A stretch of 64,000 nt of DNA from Arthrobacter nitroguajacolicus_D (GTDB lineage Bacteria; Actinomycetota; Actinomycetes; Actinomycetales; Micrococcaceae), in contig NZ_JAVDSH010000006.1 of NCBI RefSeq assembly GCF_031455195.1, positions 62,001-126,000 of the forward strand, written 5' to 3'. Every line of letters starts with the position of its first letter. Within the stretch, counting starts at the first letter, position 1. The notes under the pieces are model-generated. The model did no database searches and was not told the DNA's origin. It worked only from the letters and a program-made list of their open reading frames with translations. A program made the translations under genes and the position numbers. Shown piece after piece: positions 49,714-57,815 of this stretch.

Positions 49714-51021
49714 CTAGGCAGGCTTGGCGGCCAGCATGCGCTCCAGGGCAACTTTGGCGTTGTCCTGTACGGCGTCGTCCACGGTGATGCGGTTGACGAT
49801 GCGTCCTTCGACGAGTTCCTCCAGCACCCAGGCGAGGTAGCCGGGGTGGATGCGGTACATGGTGGAGCACGGGCAAATGACGGGGTCGAGGCAGAAGATG
49901 GTGTGCTGCGGGTTTTCCGCGGCAAGCCTGTTGACCATGTTGATTTCGGTGCCGATGGCGAACGTGGTGGGTTCGGTGGCGGCGGCTATGGCCTTCTTGA
50001 TGAAGTCGGTGGACCCGGCGGAGTCAGCTGCGTCCACTACCTCCATGGGGCATTCGGGGTGCACGATCACGTTGACGCCCGGGAAGTCCTGGCGGGCTTT
50101 TTCGATCTGGCCTACGTTGAACCGCTTGTGCACCGAGCAGAAACCGTGCCAGAGGATCACCCTGGAATCGAGCAGTTCCTGCTCATCGTTGCCGCCGAGT
50201 TCCTTGCGCGGGTTCCACATGGGCATCTGCTCCAGCGGGACGCCAAGGGCTTTGGCCGTGTTGCGCCCGAGGTGTTGATCGGGGAAGAAAAGGACGCGCT
50301 GTCCTCGTTCGAAAGCCCATTCCAGGACCACTTTGGCATTGGAGGACGTGCAGACGATGCCGCCGTTCCGGCCGCAGAAGGCCTTGAGCGCAGCAGAGGA
50401 ATTCATGTAGGTGACGGGGATGACCGGTACCCGGCCGTTAGCGTCCGGCTCCGTGCCGAAGATTTCCTCCAACTGCTCCCAGCATTCCTCCACTGAGTCC
50501 TCATCCGCCATGTCGGCCATGGAACAGCCGGCGGCGAGGTTGGGCAGGATGACAGCCTGCGCGGGCGTGGAGAGGATGTCCGCAGTCTCGGCCATGAAGT
50601 GGACACCGCAGAAGATGATGGCTTCGGCATCGGGCTTGGTCAGCGCGGCGTTGGCCAGCTGGAAGGAGTCGCCCACAAAGTCCGCGTACTGGATGACTTC
50701 GTCGCGCTGGTAGAAGTGGCCCAGGATGACGGCACGGTCCCCGAGCGTCGCCTTGGCGGCCCGAATGCGGGCGTCGAGTTCGGCGTCGGAAGCTTTCTTG
50801 TATTCTTCCGGCAGCTGGCCTTGGCGCGGTGTGGCCTTGGGTGCAACATCACTGCTGGAGGCACCAGGGCCATAAGCGGGCTCGCCGGCCAGGGCCTCGG
50901 CAAGGTCGTATTCCCATGGGCCCCTGGCCAAGGCCGGGCTGCACGTGGACCCTGCGCGGGAGAGGCCCTTCTCGGCTTCTTCGCGAGTGATCAGCTGGAC
51001 GGCAGTGTTGACGCTGCTCAT
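49714..51021 (-). CDS. nadA: Quinolinate synthase A
   Basis: This 435-residue [4Fe-4S] enzyme condenses iminoaspartate with dihydroxyacetone phosphate. Likely cluster cysteines lie in IIFCGVHFMAETADIL, GGIVCTSSNAKV and DPVICPCSTMYRI, and YMNSSAALKAFCG is another family block. An N-terminal extension of about 80 residues is usual in actinobacteria. Its start overlaps the nrtR stop by 4 bp (51018-51021), so the regulator and the operon are translated together. Confidence 0.97.
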   Translation of the reverse strand: MSSVNTAVQLITREEAEKGLSRAGSTCSPALARGPWEYDLAEALAGEPAYGPGASSSDVAPKATPRQGQLPEEYKKASDAELDARIRAAKATLGDRAVILGHFYQRDEVIQYADFVGDSFQLANAALTKPDAEAIIFCGVHFMAETADILSTPAQAVILPNLAAGCSMADMADEDSVEECWEQLEEIFGTEPDANGRVPVIPVTYMNSSAALKAFCGRNGGIVCTSSNAKVVLEWAFERGQRVLFFPDQHLGRNTAKALGVPLEQMPMWNPRKELGGNDEQELLDSRVILWHGFCSVHKRFNVGQIEKARQDFPGVNVIVHPECPMEVVDAADSAGSTDFIKKAIAAATEPTTFAIGTEINMVNRLAAENPQHTIFCLDPVICPCSTMYRIHPGYLAWVLEELVEGRIVNRITVDDAVQDNAKVALERMLAAKPA

Positions 51022-51728
51022 GGTGTACTCCTGTTATCTGGCCCGAGGCCGGGCGTGCCGGTGAAGCGGTAGAGGCGTGGCGGACGGTGTTTTCCGCCTT
51101 GCAGGTATTCACCGGTTTCTTCGATTTCCGGTGTGGCTTTGATGTGTCGGCGGAAGTTTGCGGGATCGAGCTGGCGGTCCAGCACTGCTTCGTAGACTTC
51201 CCGGACCTGGGCGAGGGTGAAGAACTCCCCCAGCAGGTGGTAGGCAATGGACCCGTAAGCCATCTTGTTGCGCAGCCGCCACAGGGCGTAGTCGACGATG
51301 GTGTTGTGGTCGAACGCCAACTCGCCGAGTTTGTCCGCGCGGAACCACCGCACATTCTCCGATTCGTCCGCGAGCGCAGCCTCAGTGGGTTGCACCAGCG
51401 CCCAGTAGACGATGGACACCACGCGTTGGGTGGGTGATCGATGGAGGCCACCAAAGGCGTATAGCTGCTCAAGGTAGTGCGGGGTAAGCCCCGTGGTGTC
51501 CCGCAGGTTCCGGGAGGCCGCGTCCTGCAGGGACTCATCATGTGCCAGTGGGCCGCCGGGCAACGCCCACATGTCCCGGTACGGTTCACGGATTCTGCGG
51601 ACAAGCGGCAACCACAGCGTGGGGCGGCCGGATGTTTCGCTGGGGCGCAAGGCGAAAATCACCGTCGAGATAGCCAACGACGGCGGTGCGAGCCGCCGTT
51701 CGGCCACATTGGCTGAGCTGGTGTTCAC
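51018..51728 (-). CDS. nrtR: NrtR-type Nudix-related repressor of NAD synthesis
   Basis: This protein of about 236 residues has an N-terminal Nudix fold and a C-terminal winged helix (about 150-220). The Nudix box GGPLAHDESLQDAASRNLRDTTGL (outline) keeps the Gly and first Glu but has Asn in place of the Glu of RE and Asp-Thr in place of the paired Glu, so it should bind but not cleave its ligand (ADP-ribose-type, by family knowledge). I chose GTG 51728 because GAGGTGA lies 7 bp upstream and because the earlier in-frame ATG at 51785 falls inside the candidate operator. Confidence 0.88.
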   Translation of the reverse strand: MNTSSANVAERRLAPPSLAISTVIFALRPSETSGRPTLWLPLVRRIREPYRDMWALPGGPLAHDESLQDAASRNLRDTTGLTPHYLEQLYAFGGLHRSPTQRVVSIVYWALVQPTEAALADESENVRWFRADKLGELAFDHNTIVDYALWRLRNKMAYGSIAYHLLGEFFTLAQVREVYEAVLDRQLDPANFRRHIKATPEIEETGEYLQGGKHRPPRLYRFTGTPGLGPDNRSTP

Positions 51729-51779
51729 GGCGTTCACCTCGCTTCGTCGCCGTTGCGATCCTGAGTGGATCTCAGTTAA

Positions 51780-51792
51780 AGTCATGTTGACT
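51780..51792. promoter_or_regulatory. Candidate NrtR operator
   Basis: AGTCA-TGT-TGACT is a perfect 5-bp-arm palindrome 52-64 bp upstream of the chosen nrtR start. It is in the right place for autoregulation of the nrtR-nadABC operon. The match to NrtR sites is by form and position only. Confidence 0.5.
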
Positions 51793-51838
51793 AGAACTAA
51801 TGGTACGACTCAATCGGCATCCCGCAAAATGCTTTACG

Positions 51839-52312
51839 TCACACGGACTTCGCCGCCGCCTCCATCAGTGGAAGGGTGCGGCCTTGGATGTGGCTGTTCA
51901 GTACTATCACCGAGGAACAACGCACCACGGACTTGGTGGCGATCATGGCGTCCAGCACCCTCTGCATGTCGGGGTTGGACCGAGCGGCGATACGGACCAT
52001 AAGGTCCGAGTTCCCAGTGACCGTGTGGACTTCGATGATCTCCGGAATCGCCCCCAGGCTTTCGATGATCGCGTCATGCCCGATTTCCTGCGTGATGGTC
52101 ACGGAACAGAAAGCCACCACCGGGAACCCGAAGTTGGCCGGATCCGGCTGAGGCACCCACGATCCTATGACCCCGTTTTCGATCATTCGATCGATCCGCG
52201 ACTGCACCGTAGCCCTGGCGACCTTCAGCACGCGCGAGGCCTCCAACACCGAAGATCGCGGTGAATCGGTGAAGAAACGTACAATTTTTGCATCAAGCGC
52301 ATCGACCAGCAT
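51839..52312 (-). CDS. Lrp/AsnC-family regulator
   Basis: This 157-residue protein has an N-terminal helix-turn-helix (DALDAKIVRFFTDSPRSSVLEASRVLKVARATVQSRIDRMIENGVI in outline) and a C-terminal RAM ligand domain (IEVHTVTGNSDLMVRIAARSNPDMQRVLD in outline). It is divergent from an amino-acid permease and a 2-oxo acid dehydrogenase operon, which it probably controls in response to an amino acid, as BkdR-type Lrp proteins do. The start at 52312 (MLVDALDAKI) fits the family; the upstream frame is unconserved. Confidence 0.92.
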   Translation of the reverse strand: MLVDALDAKIVRFFTDSPRSSVLEASRVLKVARATVQSRIDRMIENGVIGSWVPQPDPANFGFPVVAFCSVTITQEIGHDAIIESLGAIPEIIEVHTVTGNSDLMVRIAARSNPDMQRVLDAMIATKSVVRCSSVIVLNSHIQGRTLPLMEAAAKSV

Positions 52313-52486
52313 CAAAGTTCCTGTCCCCGGGGATCCATACCCATCACATCGCCACAGCAAAAAGTGATGTATCTTACAAACTGCGAGAATTATTCCACGG
52401 CTCTTGCTGCGTCGTCGACGCCCGCGTGCCACGCCCATGAAGCCAGCACGCCAAACCAGCATGAAACCCATAGAAGGTAGACACGT

Positions 52487-53869
52487 ATGACAACGAAGTC
52501 CATCGCGGCTCCTGCACCAACGGCCGGACTCGGCCACTCACTCAAACCCCGCCAGCTGACCATGATGGGATTGGGCAGCGCAATCGGCGCGGGCCTCTTC
52601 CTCGGATCAGGGGCAGGCGTTCAGGCCGCCGGCCCGGCGGTCCTGATCTCCTATCTTGTTGCAGGAACATTGATCATCCTCGTCATGTGGGCGCTGGGTG
52701 AAATGGCAGCCGCCAACCCCAACAGCGGGGCATTCTCGGTCTACGCCGAAAAGGCCCTCGGCAAAACGGCCGGCGGCACCATCGGCTGGCTTTGGTGGCT
52801 CCAACTCGTGGTGGTCATCGCCGCTGAAGCCCTCGGCGCGGCAGGGTTGCTGTTTTCCGTCTGGCCGGTTATTCCGGTGTGGGTCCTGGCCCTGGTCTTC
52901 ATGGTGGTCTTTACCGGGATCAACCTCGTAGGCGTCCGCAACTTTGGCGAGTTCGAATTCTGGTTTGCCATCCTCAAGGTGGCCGCAATCGTGATTTTCC
53001 TGCTGATCGGCGCTGCACTGCTCTTTGGCTGGCTGCCGAACGTTACCTCGCCAGGCCTCTCGGCCTTCGGGGATTTCGCTCCCCACGGAATTGGTGGCAT
53101 CGCCGCCGCACTTTTTGTGGTGATCTTCGCCTTCGGTGGAACTGAGATCGTCAGCGTTGCCGCTGCGGAAACCGAGAACCCCGCCCACAGCGTAGGCAAG
53201 GCGATCCGCACCGTGGTGTGGCGCATCCTCGTTTTCTACATCGGTTCGGTCTTCGTCATCGCAGCCGTGCTTCCCGTGGGCTCCGAGGGACTGAAGTCCC
53301 CGTTCGCCGGAGTGCTGGATCTGGCGGGAATTCCCGGCGCCGGCGCAGCCATCACCCTGGTAGCCGTTGTCGCACTGCTGTCCGCACTGAACGCCAACCT
53401 GTACGGCGCCTCGCGGATGATCTTCTCCCTCTCCGAGCGCGGGGAAGCCCCCCGGCTCCTCTCCCGCCTGAGCGCTTCCAAGGTTCCGGTTGCCGCCGTC
53501 GGCGTTTCCGTTGCCTTCGGCTTCATCGCCACCATCCTGGAACTGCTGTTCCCCGACAAGATCCTGCCGGCGCTCCTGAACCTGGTCGGCTCTACTTGCC
53601 TGATGGTCTGGGGCACGGCGCTGGTGTCCCAGTTCATCCTGCGCCGCAGGGCGGACCGGGAAGGGACCGAACTGCCGCTGCGGATGAAGGGCTTCCCCTA
53701 CCTCACCATTGTTGGCCTGGTCCTGCTGGGCGTCATCCTCGTGGTGGGCTTCGCCAACCCGGAAAGCGCCGGTCAGTTGGTAGGCACCTTCCTGCTGATC
53801 CTCGCGATCGCAGCCGGCTGCTTCGTCAACGCCAAGGCAAAAGCCACCAAGGCGGCAGCGCGGGGCTAA
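52487..53869 (+). CDS. Amino-acid permease (APC superfamily, AAT type)
   Basis: This 460-residue protein has about twelve helices. The N-terminal KPRQLTMMGLGSAIGAGLFLGSGAGVQAAGPAVLISYLVAGTLI (outline) is the AAT/GabP signature. WALGEMAAANPNSGAFSVYAEKALG and FAFGGTEIVSVAAAETENPAHSVGKAIRTVVWRI (outline) are the consensus loops. It takes up an amino acid with protons. The divergent Lrp gene and the dehydrogenase operon downstream suggest import of an amino acid whose 2-oxo acid is then oxidised. Confidence 0.93.
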   Translation: MTTKSIAAPAPTAGLGHSLKPRQLTMMGLGSAIGAGLFLGSGAGVQAAGPAVLISYLVAGTLIILVMWALGEMAAANPNSGAFSVYAEKALGKTAGGTIGWLWWLQLVVVIAAEALGAAGLLFSVWPVIPVWVLALVFMVVFTGINLVGVRNFGEFEFWFAILKVAAIVIFLLIGAALLFGWLPNVTSPGLSAFGDFAPHGIGGIAAALFVVIFAFGGTEIVSVAAAETENPAHSVGKAIRTVVWRILVFYIGSVFVIAAVLPVGSEGLKSPFAGVLDLAGIPGAGAAITLVAVVALLSALNANLYGASRMIFSLSERGEAPRLLSRLSASKVPVAAVGVSVAFGFIATILELLFPDKILPALLNLVGSTCLMVWGTALVSQFILRRRADREGTELPLRMKGFPYLTIVGLVLLGVILVVGFANPESAGQLVGTFLLILAIAAGCFVNAKAKATKAAARG

Positions 53870-53892
53870 CAGCCTCCTGCTAACCCGCAACC

Positions 53893-53928
53893 AGAAGCCC
53901 TGCACAGTTTGTACTGCGCAGGGCTTCT
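53893..53928 (+). terminator. Terminator after the permease
   Basis: An 11-bp perfect stem (AGAAGCCCTGC with GCAGGGCTTCT) and a 14-base loop lie 24 bp after the stop. It implies that the dehydrogenase operon has its own promoter. Confidence 0.8.
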
Positions 53929-53992
53929 GCATGTGCCCAAATTGTACAAAGTGTTCCGTTTGAAGTGAGCTGATTGCGCACAGCCAAGCCTG

Positions 53993-54006
53993 GTGACTAG
54001 GGTCAC
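53993..54006. promoter_or_regulatory. Palindrome over the ribosome site of the E1 alpha gene
   Basis: GTGAC-TAGG-GTCAC lies 4 bp before the ATG, with AGGG in its centre as the only ribosome-site candidate. Bound protein or RNA pairing here would affect the start of the operon. Confidence 0.35.
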
Positions 54007-54010
54007 AGCC

Positions 54011-55057
54011 ATGACTATCAAAGCTGTGCAGGGAGCCGTCGATGATGACGCGGCCCCGCTCACCCATCATCAACTCCGTGAGCTGTACACCCTGATGGCA
54101 GCAGTCCGTCACCTGGACACTGCCGCCGTCGCCTGGCAGCGGCAGGGCATCATTCCCGGCTACGCCCCCGAACTTGGCCAGGAGGCCGCACAGGTGGGCA
54201 GCGGCTACGCCGTGGACCGCACCCGCGACTTCGTCTTTCCCACCTACCGGGAAATGGGCGTTGCACGCGCCATGGGCCTGGACATGGTCGGTTACATGTC
54301 CACGCATAAGGCAACCTGGCACGGCGGCATGTACAACCCGCTTGAATCCAGGTTCGCACCCATCCAGGCAGTGGTTGCGGGCTCTGTCCTTCACGCGGTC
54401 GGATGGGCCCATGGCCAGACCCTCGGCGGAGCCCAAGAGAAGGGCGTTGCCATGACGTACTTCGGTGACGGCGCTTCGTCCCAGGGTGACGTCCACGAAG
54501 CCATGAACTTCGCCGCCGTCATGAAAGCCCCGGTGGTGTTCTTCGTCCAAAACAACGGCTGGGCCATCTCCGTCCCGACGGAGCGGCAGGTTGCCGGCGG
54601 CTCCGTCGCGGCGCGCGCTGCCGGGTACGGCATCCCGTCCCTTCAAGTGGACGGCAACGACGTAGTTGCCGTCTTCGAGGCCACCCGTTCCGCTTTCGCA
54701 CATTGCCGTGCCGGCAACGGCCCCGTGGTGATCGAAGCCATGACCTACCGCCGCGGCCCACACTCCACCGCCGACGATCCCGGCAGGTACCGCACGCTGG
54801 ACGAGGAACGGCTCGGAGCGGGCGAAGATCCGCTTGAACGCTTCAAGCAGCGCCTGCTCGCGGACGGGGTAGCCGATGAGGCCTTCTTCGCCGAGGCTCA
54901 GCGTAAGGCTGCAGAAGAAGAGGAAACCATCCGGGCCGGAATCGCAGACCTCGGCCCACGGCCGGGAGCAGAAATGTTCAGCCTGGTCTTTCAGGAACCA
55001 ACGCCCGCCCTCCAGTCCCAGGCCACCGAGTGGCGCAAGGAGTCCGAACATGCCTGA
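54011..55057 (+). CDS. 2-oxo acid dehydrogenase E1 component, alpha subunit
   Basis: This 348-residue thiamine-diphosphate subunit has GYAPELGQEAAQVGSGYAVDRTRDFVFPTYREMG (outline) and the ThDP motif FGDGASSQGDVHEAMNFAAVMKAPVVFFVQNNGWAIS (outline). The phosphorylation-loop-like YRRGPHSTADDP is also present. It is of the pyruvate/branched-chain/acetoin dehydrogenase group. Start 54011 (MTIKAVQG) was chosen. It overlaps the beta gene by 8 bp. Substrate preference is not readable, but the Lrp regulator and amino-acid permease favour a branched-chain or amino-acid-derived 2-oxo acid. Confidence 0.93.
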   Translation: MTIKAVQGAVDDDAAPLTHHQLRELYTLMAAVRHLDTAAVAWQRQGIIPGYAPELGQEAAQVGSGYAVDRTRDFVFPTYREMGVARAMGLDMVGYMSTHKATWHGGMYNPLESRFAPIQAVVAGSVLHAVGWAHGQTLGGAQEKGVAMTYFGDGASSQGDVHEAMNFAAVMKAPVVFFVQNNGWAISVPTERQVAGGSVAARAAGYGIPSLQVDGNDVVAVFEATRSAFAHCRAGNGPVVIEAMTYRRGPHSTADDPGRYRTLDEERLGAGEDPLERFKQRLLADGVADEAFFAEAQRKAAEEEETIRAGIADLGPRPGAEMFSLVFQEPTPALQSQATEWRKESEHA

Positions 55058-56120
55058 GACCACCACCGCAGAGCCCACGGCAACTACCGCCGTCGGCATC
55101 CAACAGCTTTCCATGCAGCAGGCCCTCAACCAAGCACTGGACGAAATCCTCGCCGACAATCCCAAGACCGTGATCTTTGGAGAGGACTGCGGTCAGCTGG
55201 GCGGAGTCTTCCGCATCACCGACGGCCTCCAGGCCAAGCACGGCGAGGCCCGCGTCTTCGACACCCCCCTTGCCGAGTCGGGCATCCTCGGCATGTCGGT
55301 TGGCCTGGCCATGGCCGGCTTCCATCCCATCCCCGAGGTCCAGTTTGACGGTTTCGCCTACCCGGCCATCAACCAGATCGTCTGCCAGATCGCCCGGATG
55401 AACTACCGGAGCCGCGGCACCCTGCCCATGCCGATCACGCTGCGCGTCCCCAGCTTCGGCGGCATCCGCGCCCCTGAACACCATGGCGAAAGCCTTGAAG
55501 CACTCTTCGCCCACGTGCCAGGCCTGAAAGTGGTCTCGCCGTCGAACCCCCACGACGCTTACCACCTCCTCAAGTACGCTGCCACCCGGCCGGATCCCGT
55601 CATCTTCATGGAACCGAAGTCCCGGTACTGGCAAAAGGGACCGGTGGACGTCGCGTCCGCGGACCCGGACACAGCAGCGCACGACGGCGGAACGGACGAC
55701 GCCGGCAGCCTCACCGGTGCCCGGGTGGCCAGGGAAGGCCGTCACGTGACGCTGGTGGCTTGGGGCGCCATGGTCTCCCGTTGCCTCCAAGTGGCTGAAC
55801 TGGCAGCCGAGGACGGTATCGACATCGAAGTCCTGGACCTGCGCTGGCTCAAACCCATCGATGCCGAAGCCCTGGCGACATCCGTGGGAAAGACCCGGCG
55901 CGCCGTCGTCGTCCACGAAGCGCCGCTCACCTCTGGCCTCGGCGCCGAAGTTGCGCAACTGATCACCCAGAGCTGTTTCGCAACACTCAAGGCACCGGTG
56001 GAGCGTGTGACCGGCTTCGACGTCCCTTACCCCTCCGGGGACCTGGAGGACGAATACATCCCCAACATCGATCGCATCCTCTTTGGGATCCAACGCGTAC
56101 TGGAGTACCGCCGTGGCTGA
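55050..56120 (+). CDS. 2-oxo acid dehydrogenase E1 component, beta subunit
   Basis: This 356-residue subunit has MQQALNQALDEILADNPKTVIFGEDCGQLGGVFRITDGL (outline), the family TPLAESGILGMSVGLAMAGFHPIPEVQF and FGGIRAPEHHGESLEALFAHVPGLKVVSPSNPHDAYHLL (outline). The C-terminal domain carries VTLVAWGAMVSRCLQVAEL and EAPLTSGLGAEVAQLI. AAGGAG lies 7 bp before the ATG at 55050, inside the alpha gene. Its stop overlaps the lipoyl-protein start by 8 bp. Confidence 0.94.
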   Translation: MPETTTAEPTATTAVGIQQLSMQQALNQALDEILADNPKTVIFGEDCGQLGGVFRITDGLQAKHGEARVFDTPLAESGILGMSVGLAMAGFHPIPEVQFDGFAYPAINQIVCQIARMNYRSRGTLPMPITLRVPSFGGIRAPEHHGESLEALFAHVPGLKVVSPSNPHDAYHLLKYAATRPDPVIFMEPKSRYWQKGPVDVASADPDTAAHDGGTDDAGSLTGARVAREGRHVTLVAWGAMVSRCLQVAELAAEDGIDIEVLDLRWLKPIDAEALATSVGKTRRAVVVHEAPLTSGLGAEVAQLITQSCFATLKAPVERVTGFDVPYPSGDLEDEYIPNIDRILFGIQRVLEYRRG

Positions 56121-56442
56121 AATTTCCTTCCCGCTCCCCGATCTGGGCGAAGGCCTCATCGAAGCAACCGTGCTGGAGTGGCTGGTGGAACCCGGCCAAC
56201 AGGTGGAACGCAACCAGGCGATTGTCGAGCTCGAAACCAGCAAGTCAGCCCTCGAATTGCCCAGCCCGCAGGCAGGTAAAGTGGTGCGTATTCACGGGGC
56301 GCCCGGTGACACCATCAACGTTGGCGAGCCGCTGATAGTGTTCGAGGTTCCGGATGACACCGCTGGGATCGTGGGCACTGTTCCGAAGGACGAAGCACCC
56401 AAGCGCCGGGTCCGCCTGAGCGCCGTACTCGATGAGGACTGA
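56113..56442 (+). CDS. Stand-alone lipoyl-domain protein (E2 fragment-like)
   Basis: This protein has only 109 residues. It begins EISFPLPDLGEGLIEATVLEWL and has the lipoyl hairpin VELETSKSALELPSPQAGKV (outline) with acceptor Lys44 in ETSKS. It ends soon after at RRVRLSAVLDED. The peripheral-subunit-binding domain and catalytic acyltransferase domain of a normal E2 (about 400 or more residues) are absent. It starts at GTG inside the last 8 bp of the E1 beta gene, and 4 bp after its stop comes an alpha/beta hydrolase gene. Fused lipoyl/alpha-beta hydrolase proteins are known as AcoC in acetoin cleavage; here the two parts are separate. Confidence 0.9.
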   Translation: MAEISFPLPDLGEGLIEATVLEWLVEPGQQVERNQAIVELETSKSALELPSPQAGKVVRIHGAPGDTINVGEPLIVFEVPDDTAGIVGTVPKDEAPKRRVRLSAVLDED

Positions 56443-56446
56443 CACC

Positions 56447-57274
56447 ATGACCGGCAGGCACACCGTGGAACACAGCAGGCACACCGTGGAGGGCACGGAT
56501 CCCGGACTGTTCGTGGAAGTCCATGAGCCAGCTGCCGATGCCGGGCTACGGCCCGTGCTGCTGATCCACGGGTTCTCCTCGTCCAGCAAGCTGAACTGGG
56601 TAGACAGCGGCTGGGTTGCCACCCTCCAGGACGCCGGCCGCAGGGTGATCACCGTGGACCTTCCCGGCCACGGCCGAAGCCACTCCCCCGAGGATTTGGA
56701 CTCGTACACGCCCAGCCGCATCCGCGCGGACCTCCTTCAGATAGTCACCGACGTCGGTGCCCGGCCGCTGCGCGACGGCGACCCGACCACCGGACTGGAC
56801 ATCATCGGTTATTCGCTGGGATCCCGGCTTGCGTGGGAGTTCGGCGCGACCCAGCCGGACCTGGTCCACCGGATCGTGCTGGGTGGTCCGAGCTCGGCCG
56901 ATCCTTTGGCCACGTTCGACCTCGCGGCCGCGCAGCGGCACTTGGCCGACGGCACGCCCATCTCGGACGAATCGACGGCAGGACTGCTGAAGATGGCGCA
57001 AATGCTGCCGAGCAATAACCTGTTCGCACTGCTCTCACTCATCGAGGCCATCAAGGGGGAACCGTTCGATCCCGCCGAGGCGGCGCCGCATATGCCCCTC
57101 CTGCTGGTTGCCGGCGAGAAGGACGAACGTGCCGCGACGATGCCGGAACTGGCCTCCATTGCAGGCAAGCACGGGGGCATGGTCGAGAGCCTGGTGATTC
57201 CGGGGCGGACGCACACGAACGTGGTGACAAGCCGGGCCTTCAAGGAAGCCGCGCTCGAATTTCTGGGAGTGTAG
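56447..57274 (+). CDS. Alpha/beta-fold hydrolase of the 2-oxo acid dehydrogenase operon
   Basis: This 275-residue protein has the oxyanion segment LLIHGFSSSSKLNW, the nucleophile Ser in IGYSLGSRLAWEFG (GxSxG), the acid Asp in LVAGEKDERA and the His in IPGRTHTNVV. The fold resembles the C-terminal half of AcoC-type acetyltransferases. It directly follows the stand-alone lipoyl gene (4 bp), so it may transfer or release the acyl group from the lipoyl arm. A general esterase is the alternative. An overlapping in-frame ATG at 56432 is also possible. Confidence 0.88.
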   Translation: MTGRHTVEHSRHTVEGTDPGLFVEVHEPAADAGLRPVLLIHGFSSSSKLNWVDSGWVATLQDAGRRVITVDLPGHGRSHSPEDLDSYTPSRIRADLLQIVTDVGARPLRDGDPTTGLDIIGYSLGSRLAWEFGATQPDLVHRIVLGGPSSADPLATFDLAAAQRHLADGTPISDESTAGLLKMAQMLPSNNLFALLSLIEAIKGEPFDPAEAAPHMPLLLVAGEKDERAATMPELASIAGKHGGMVESLVIPGRTHTNVVTSRAFKEAALEFLGV

Positions 57275-57315
57275 GGCCCACGCTCGTTGCAGGCGGCTGG
57301 TGCTGCTGGCTGAGG

Positions 57316-57729
57316 TCAGCGGGCCAGCCGCTCTGCATTAAGGCTCATGCGCTCCAAGACGCTCAACGCCATGGCGTACTCGTCGATACCGATGCCCATG
57401 GACAAATCCTGGCGGGCGTTTTCCACGAGCCGTTGGGCTTCGTGGTACGTATCCCGGCCCCGCTCGCTGAGCGTCAGCCGTTCATCGATCATGGTAATCA
57501 ATCCGCGGCCCACCAAGGCCGCCAGCTCCCGCTCGCGCAAACGGGTATCGCCGCCCCACAGGGGTTGCAGGGTTTCCTCCAGGTGATCAGGAAGCATGGC
57601 GCCCCCTGAGAGGGTTCCAAGGGTATGCCACTGACGCCTGCTGAGTTTGATCCGCGCCAACGTCCTGTCCAACTGGACGTCCAACGCAGCGTCGAGCCTC
57701 TTGATCCAGTATCCGATGGGCTTGTTCAC
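57316..57729 (-). CDS. MarR-like winged-helix protein
   Basis: This 137-residue protein starts at GTG. It has MarR-like order: IGYWIKRLDAALDVQLDRTLARIKLSRRQWHTLGTLSGG (outline) and, after an atypical loop (QPLWGGDTRLRERE), the wing ALVGRGLITMIDERLTLSERGRDTY. It should bind DNA as a dimer. It converges on the hydrolase gene and is divergent from the phosphoribosyltransferase gene; its target is unknown. Confidence 0.78.
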   Translation of the reverse strand: MNKPIGYWIKRLDAALDVQLDRTLARIKLSRRQWHTLGTLSGGAMLPDHLEETLQPLWGGDTRLRERELAALVGRGLITMIDERLTLSERGRDTYHEAQRLVENARQDLSMGIGIDEYAMALSVLERMSLNAERLAR

Positions 57730-57815
57730 AAGGCCATGCTTTCAGTGGAGGCGTCCCCCGGCAAGGCATGGACGGTAGGCTTGGCAATGCAACGAATTTC
57801 GTGGAAGTGGAGCAG

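Noticed and set aside
52607..55165. Minus-strand open frame of 852 codons opposite the permease and the E1 alpha gene
   Set aside because: It spans two real genes and a terminator on the other strand and has His/Gly/Asp-rich low-sense composition typical of antisense frames in GC-rich DNA.
56113..57274. Frameshifted single AcoC-type gene
   Set aside because: The lipoyl ORF and the hydrolase ORF each have their own start and ribosome-site context, and the E1/E2 genes in this operon all overlap slightly, so two genes is the simpler reading. Not fully excluded without homologues.
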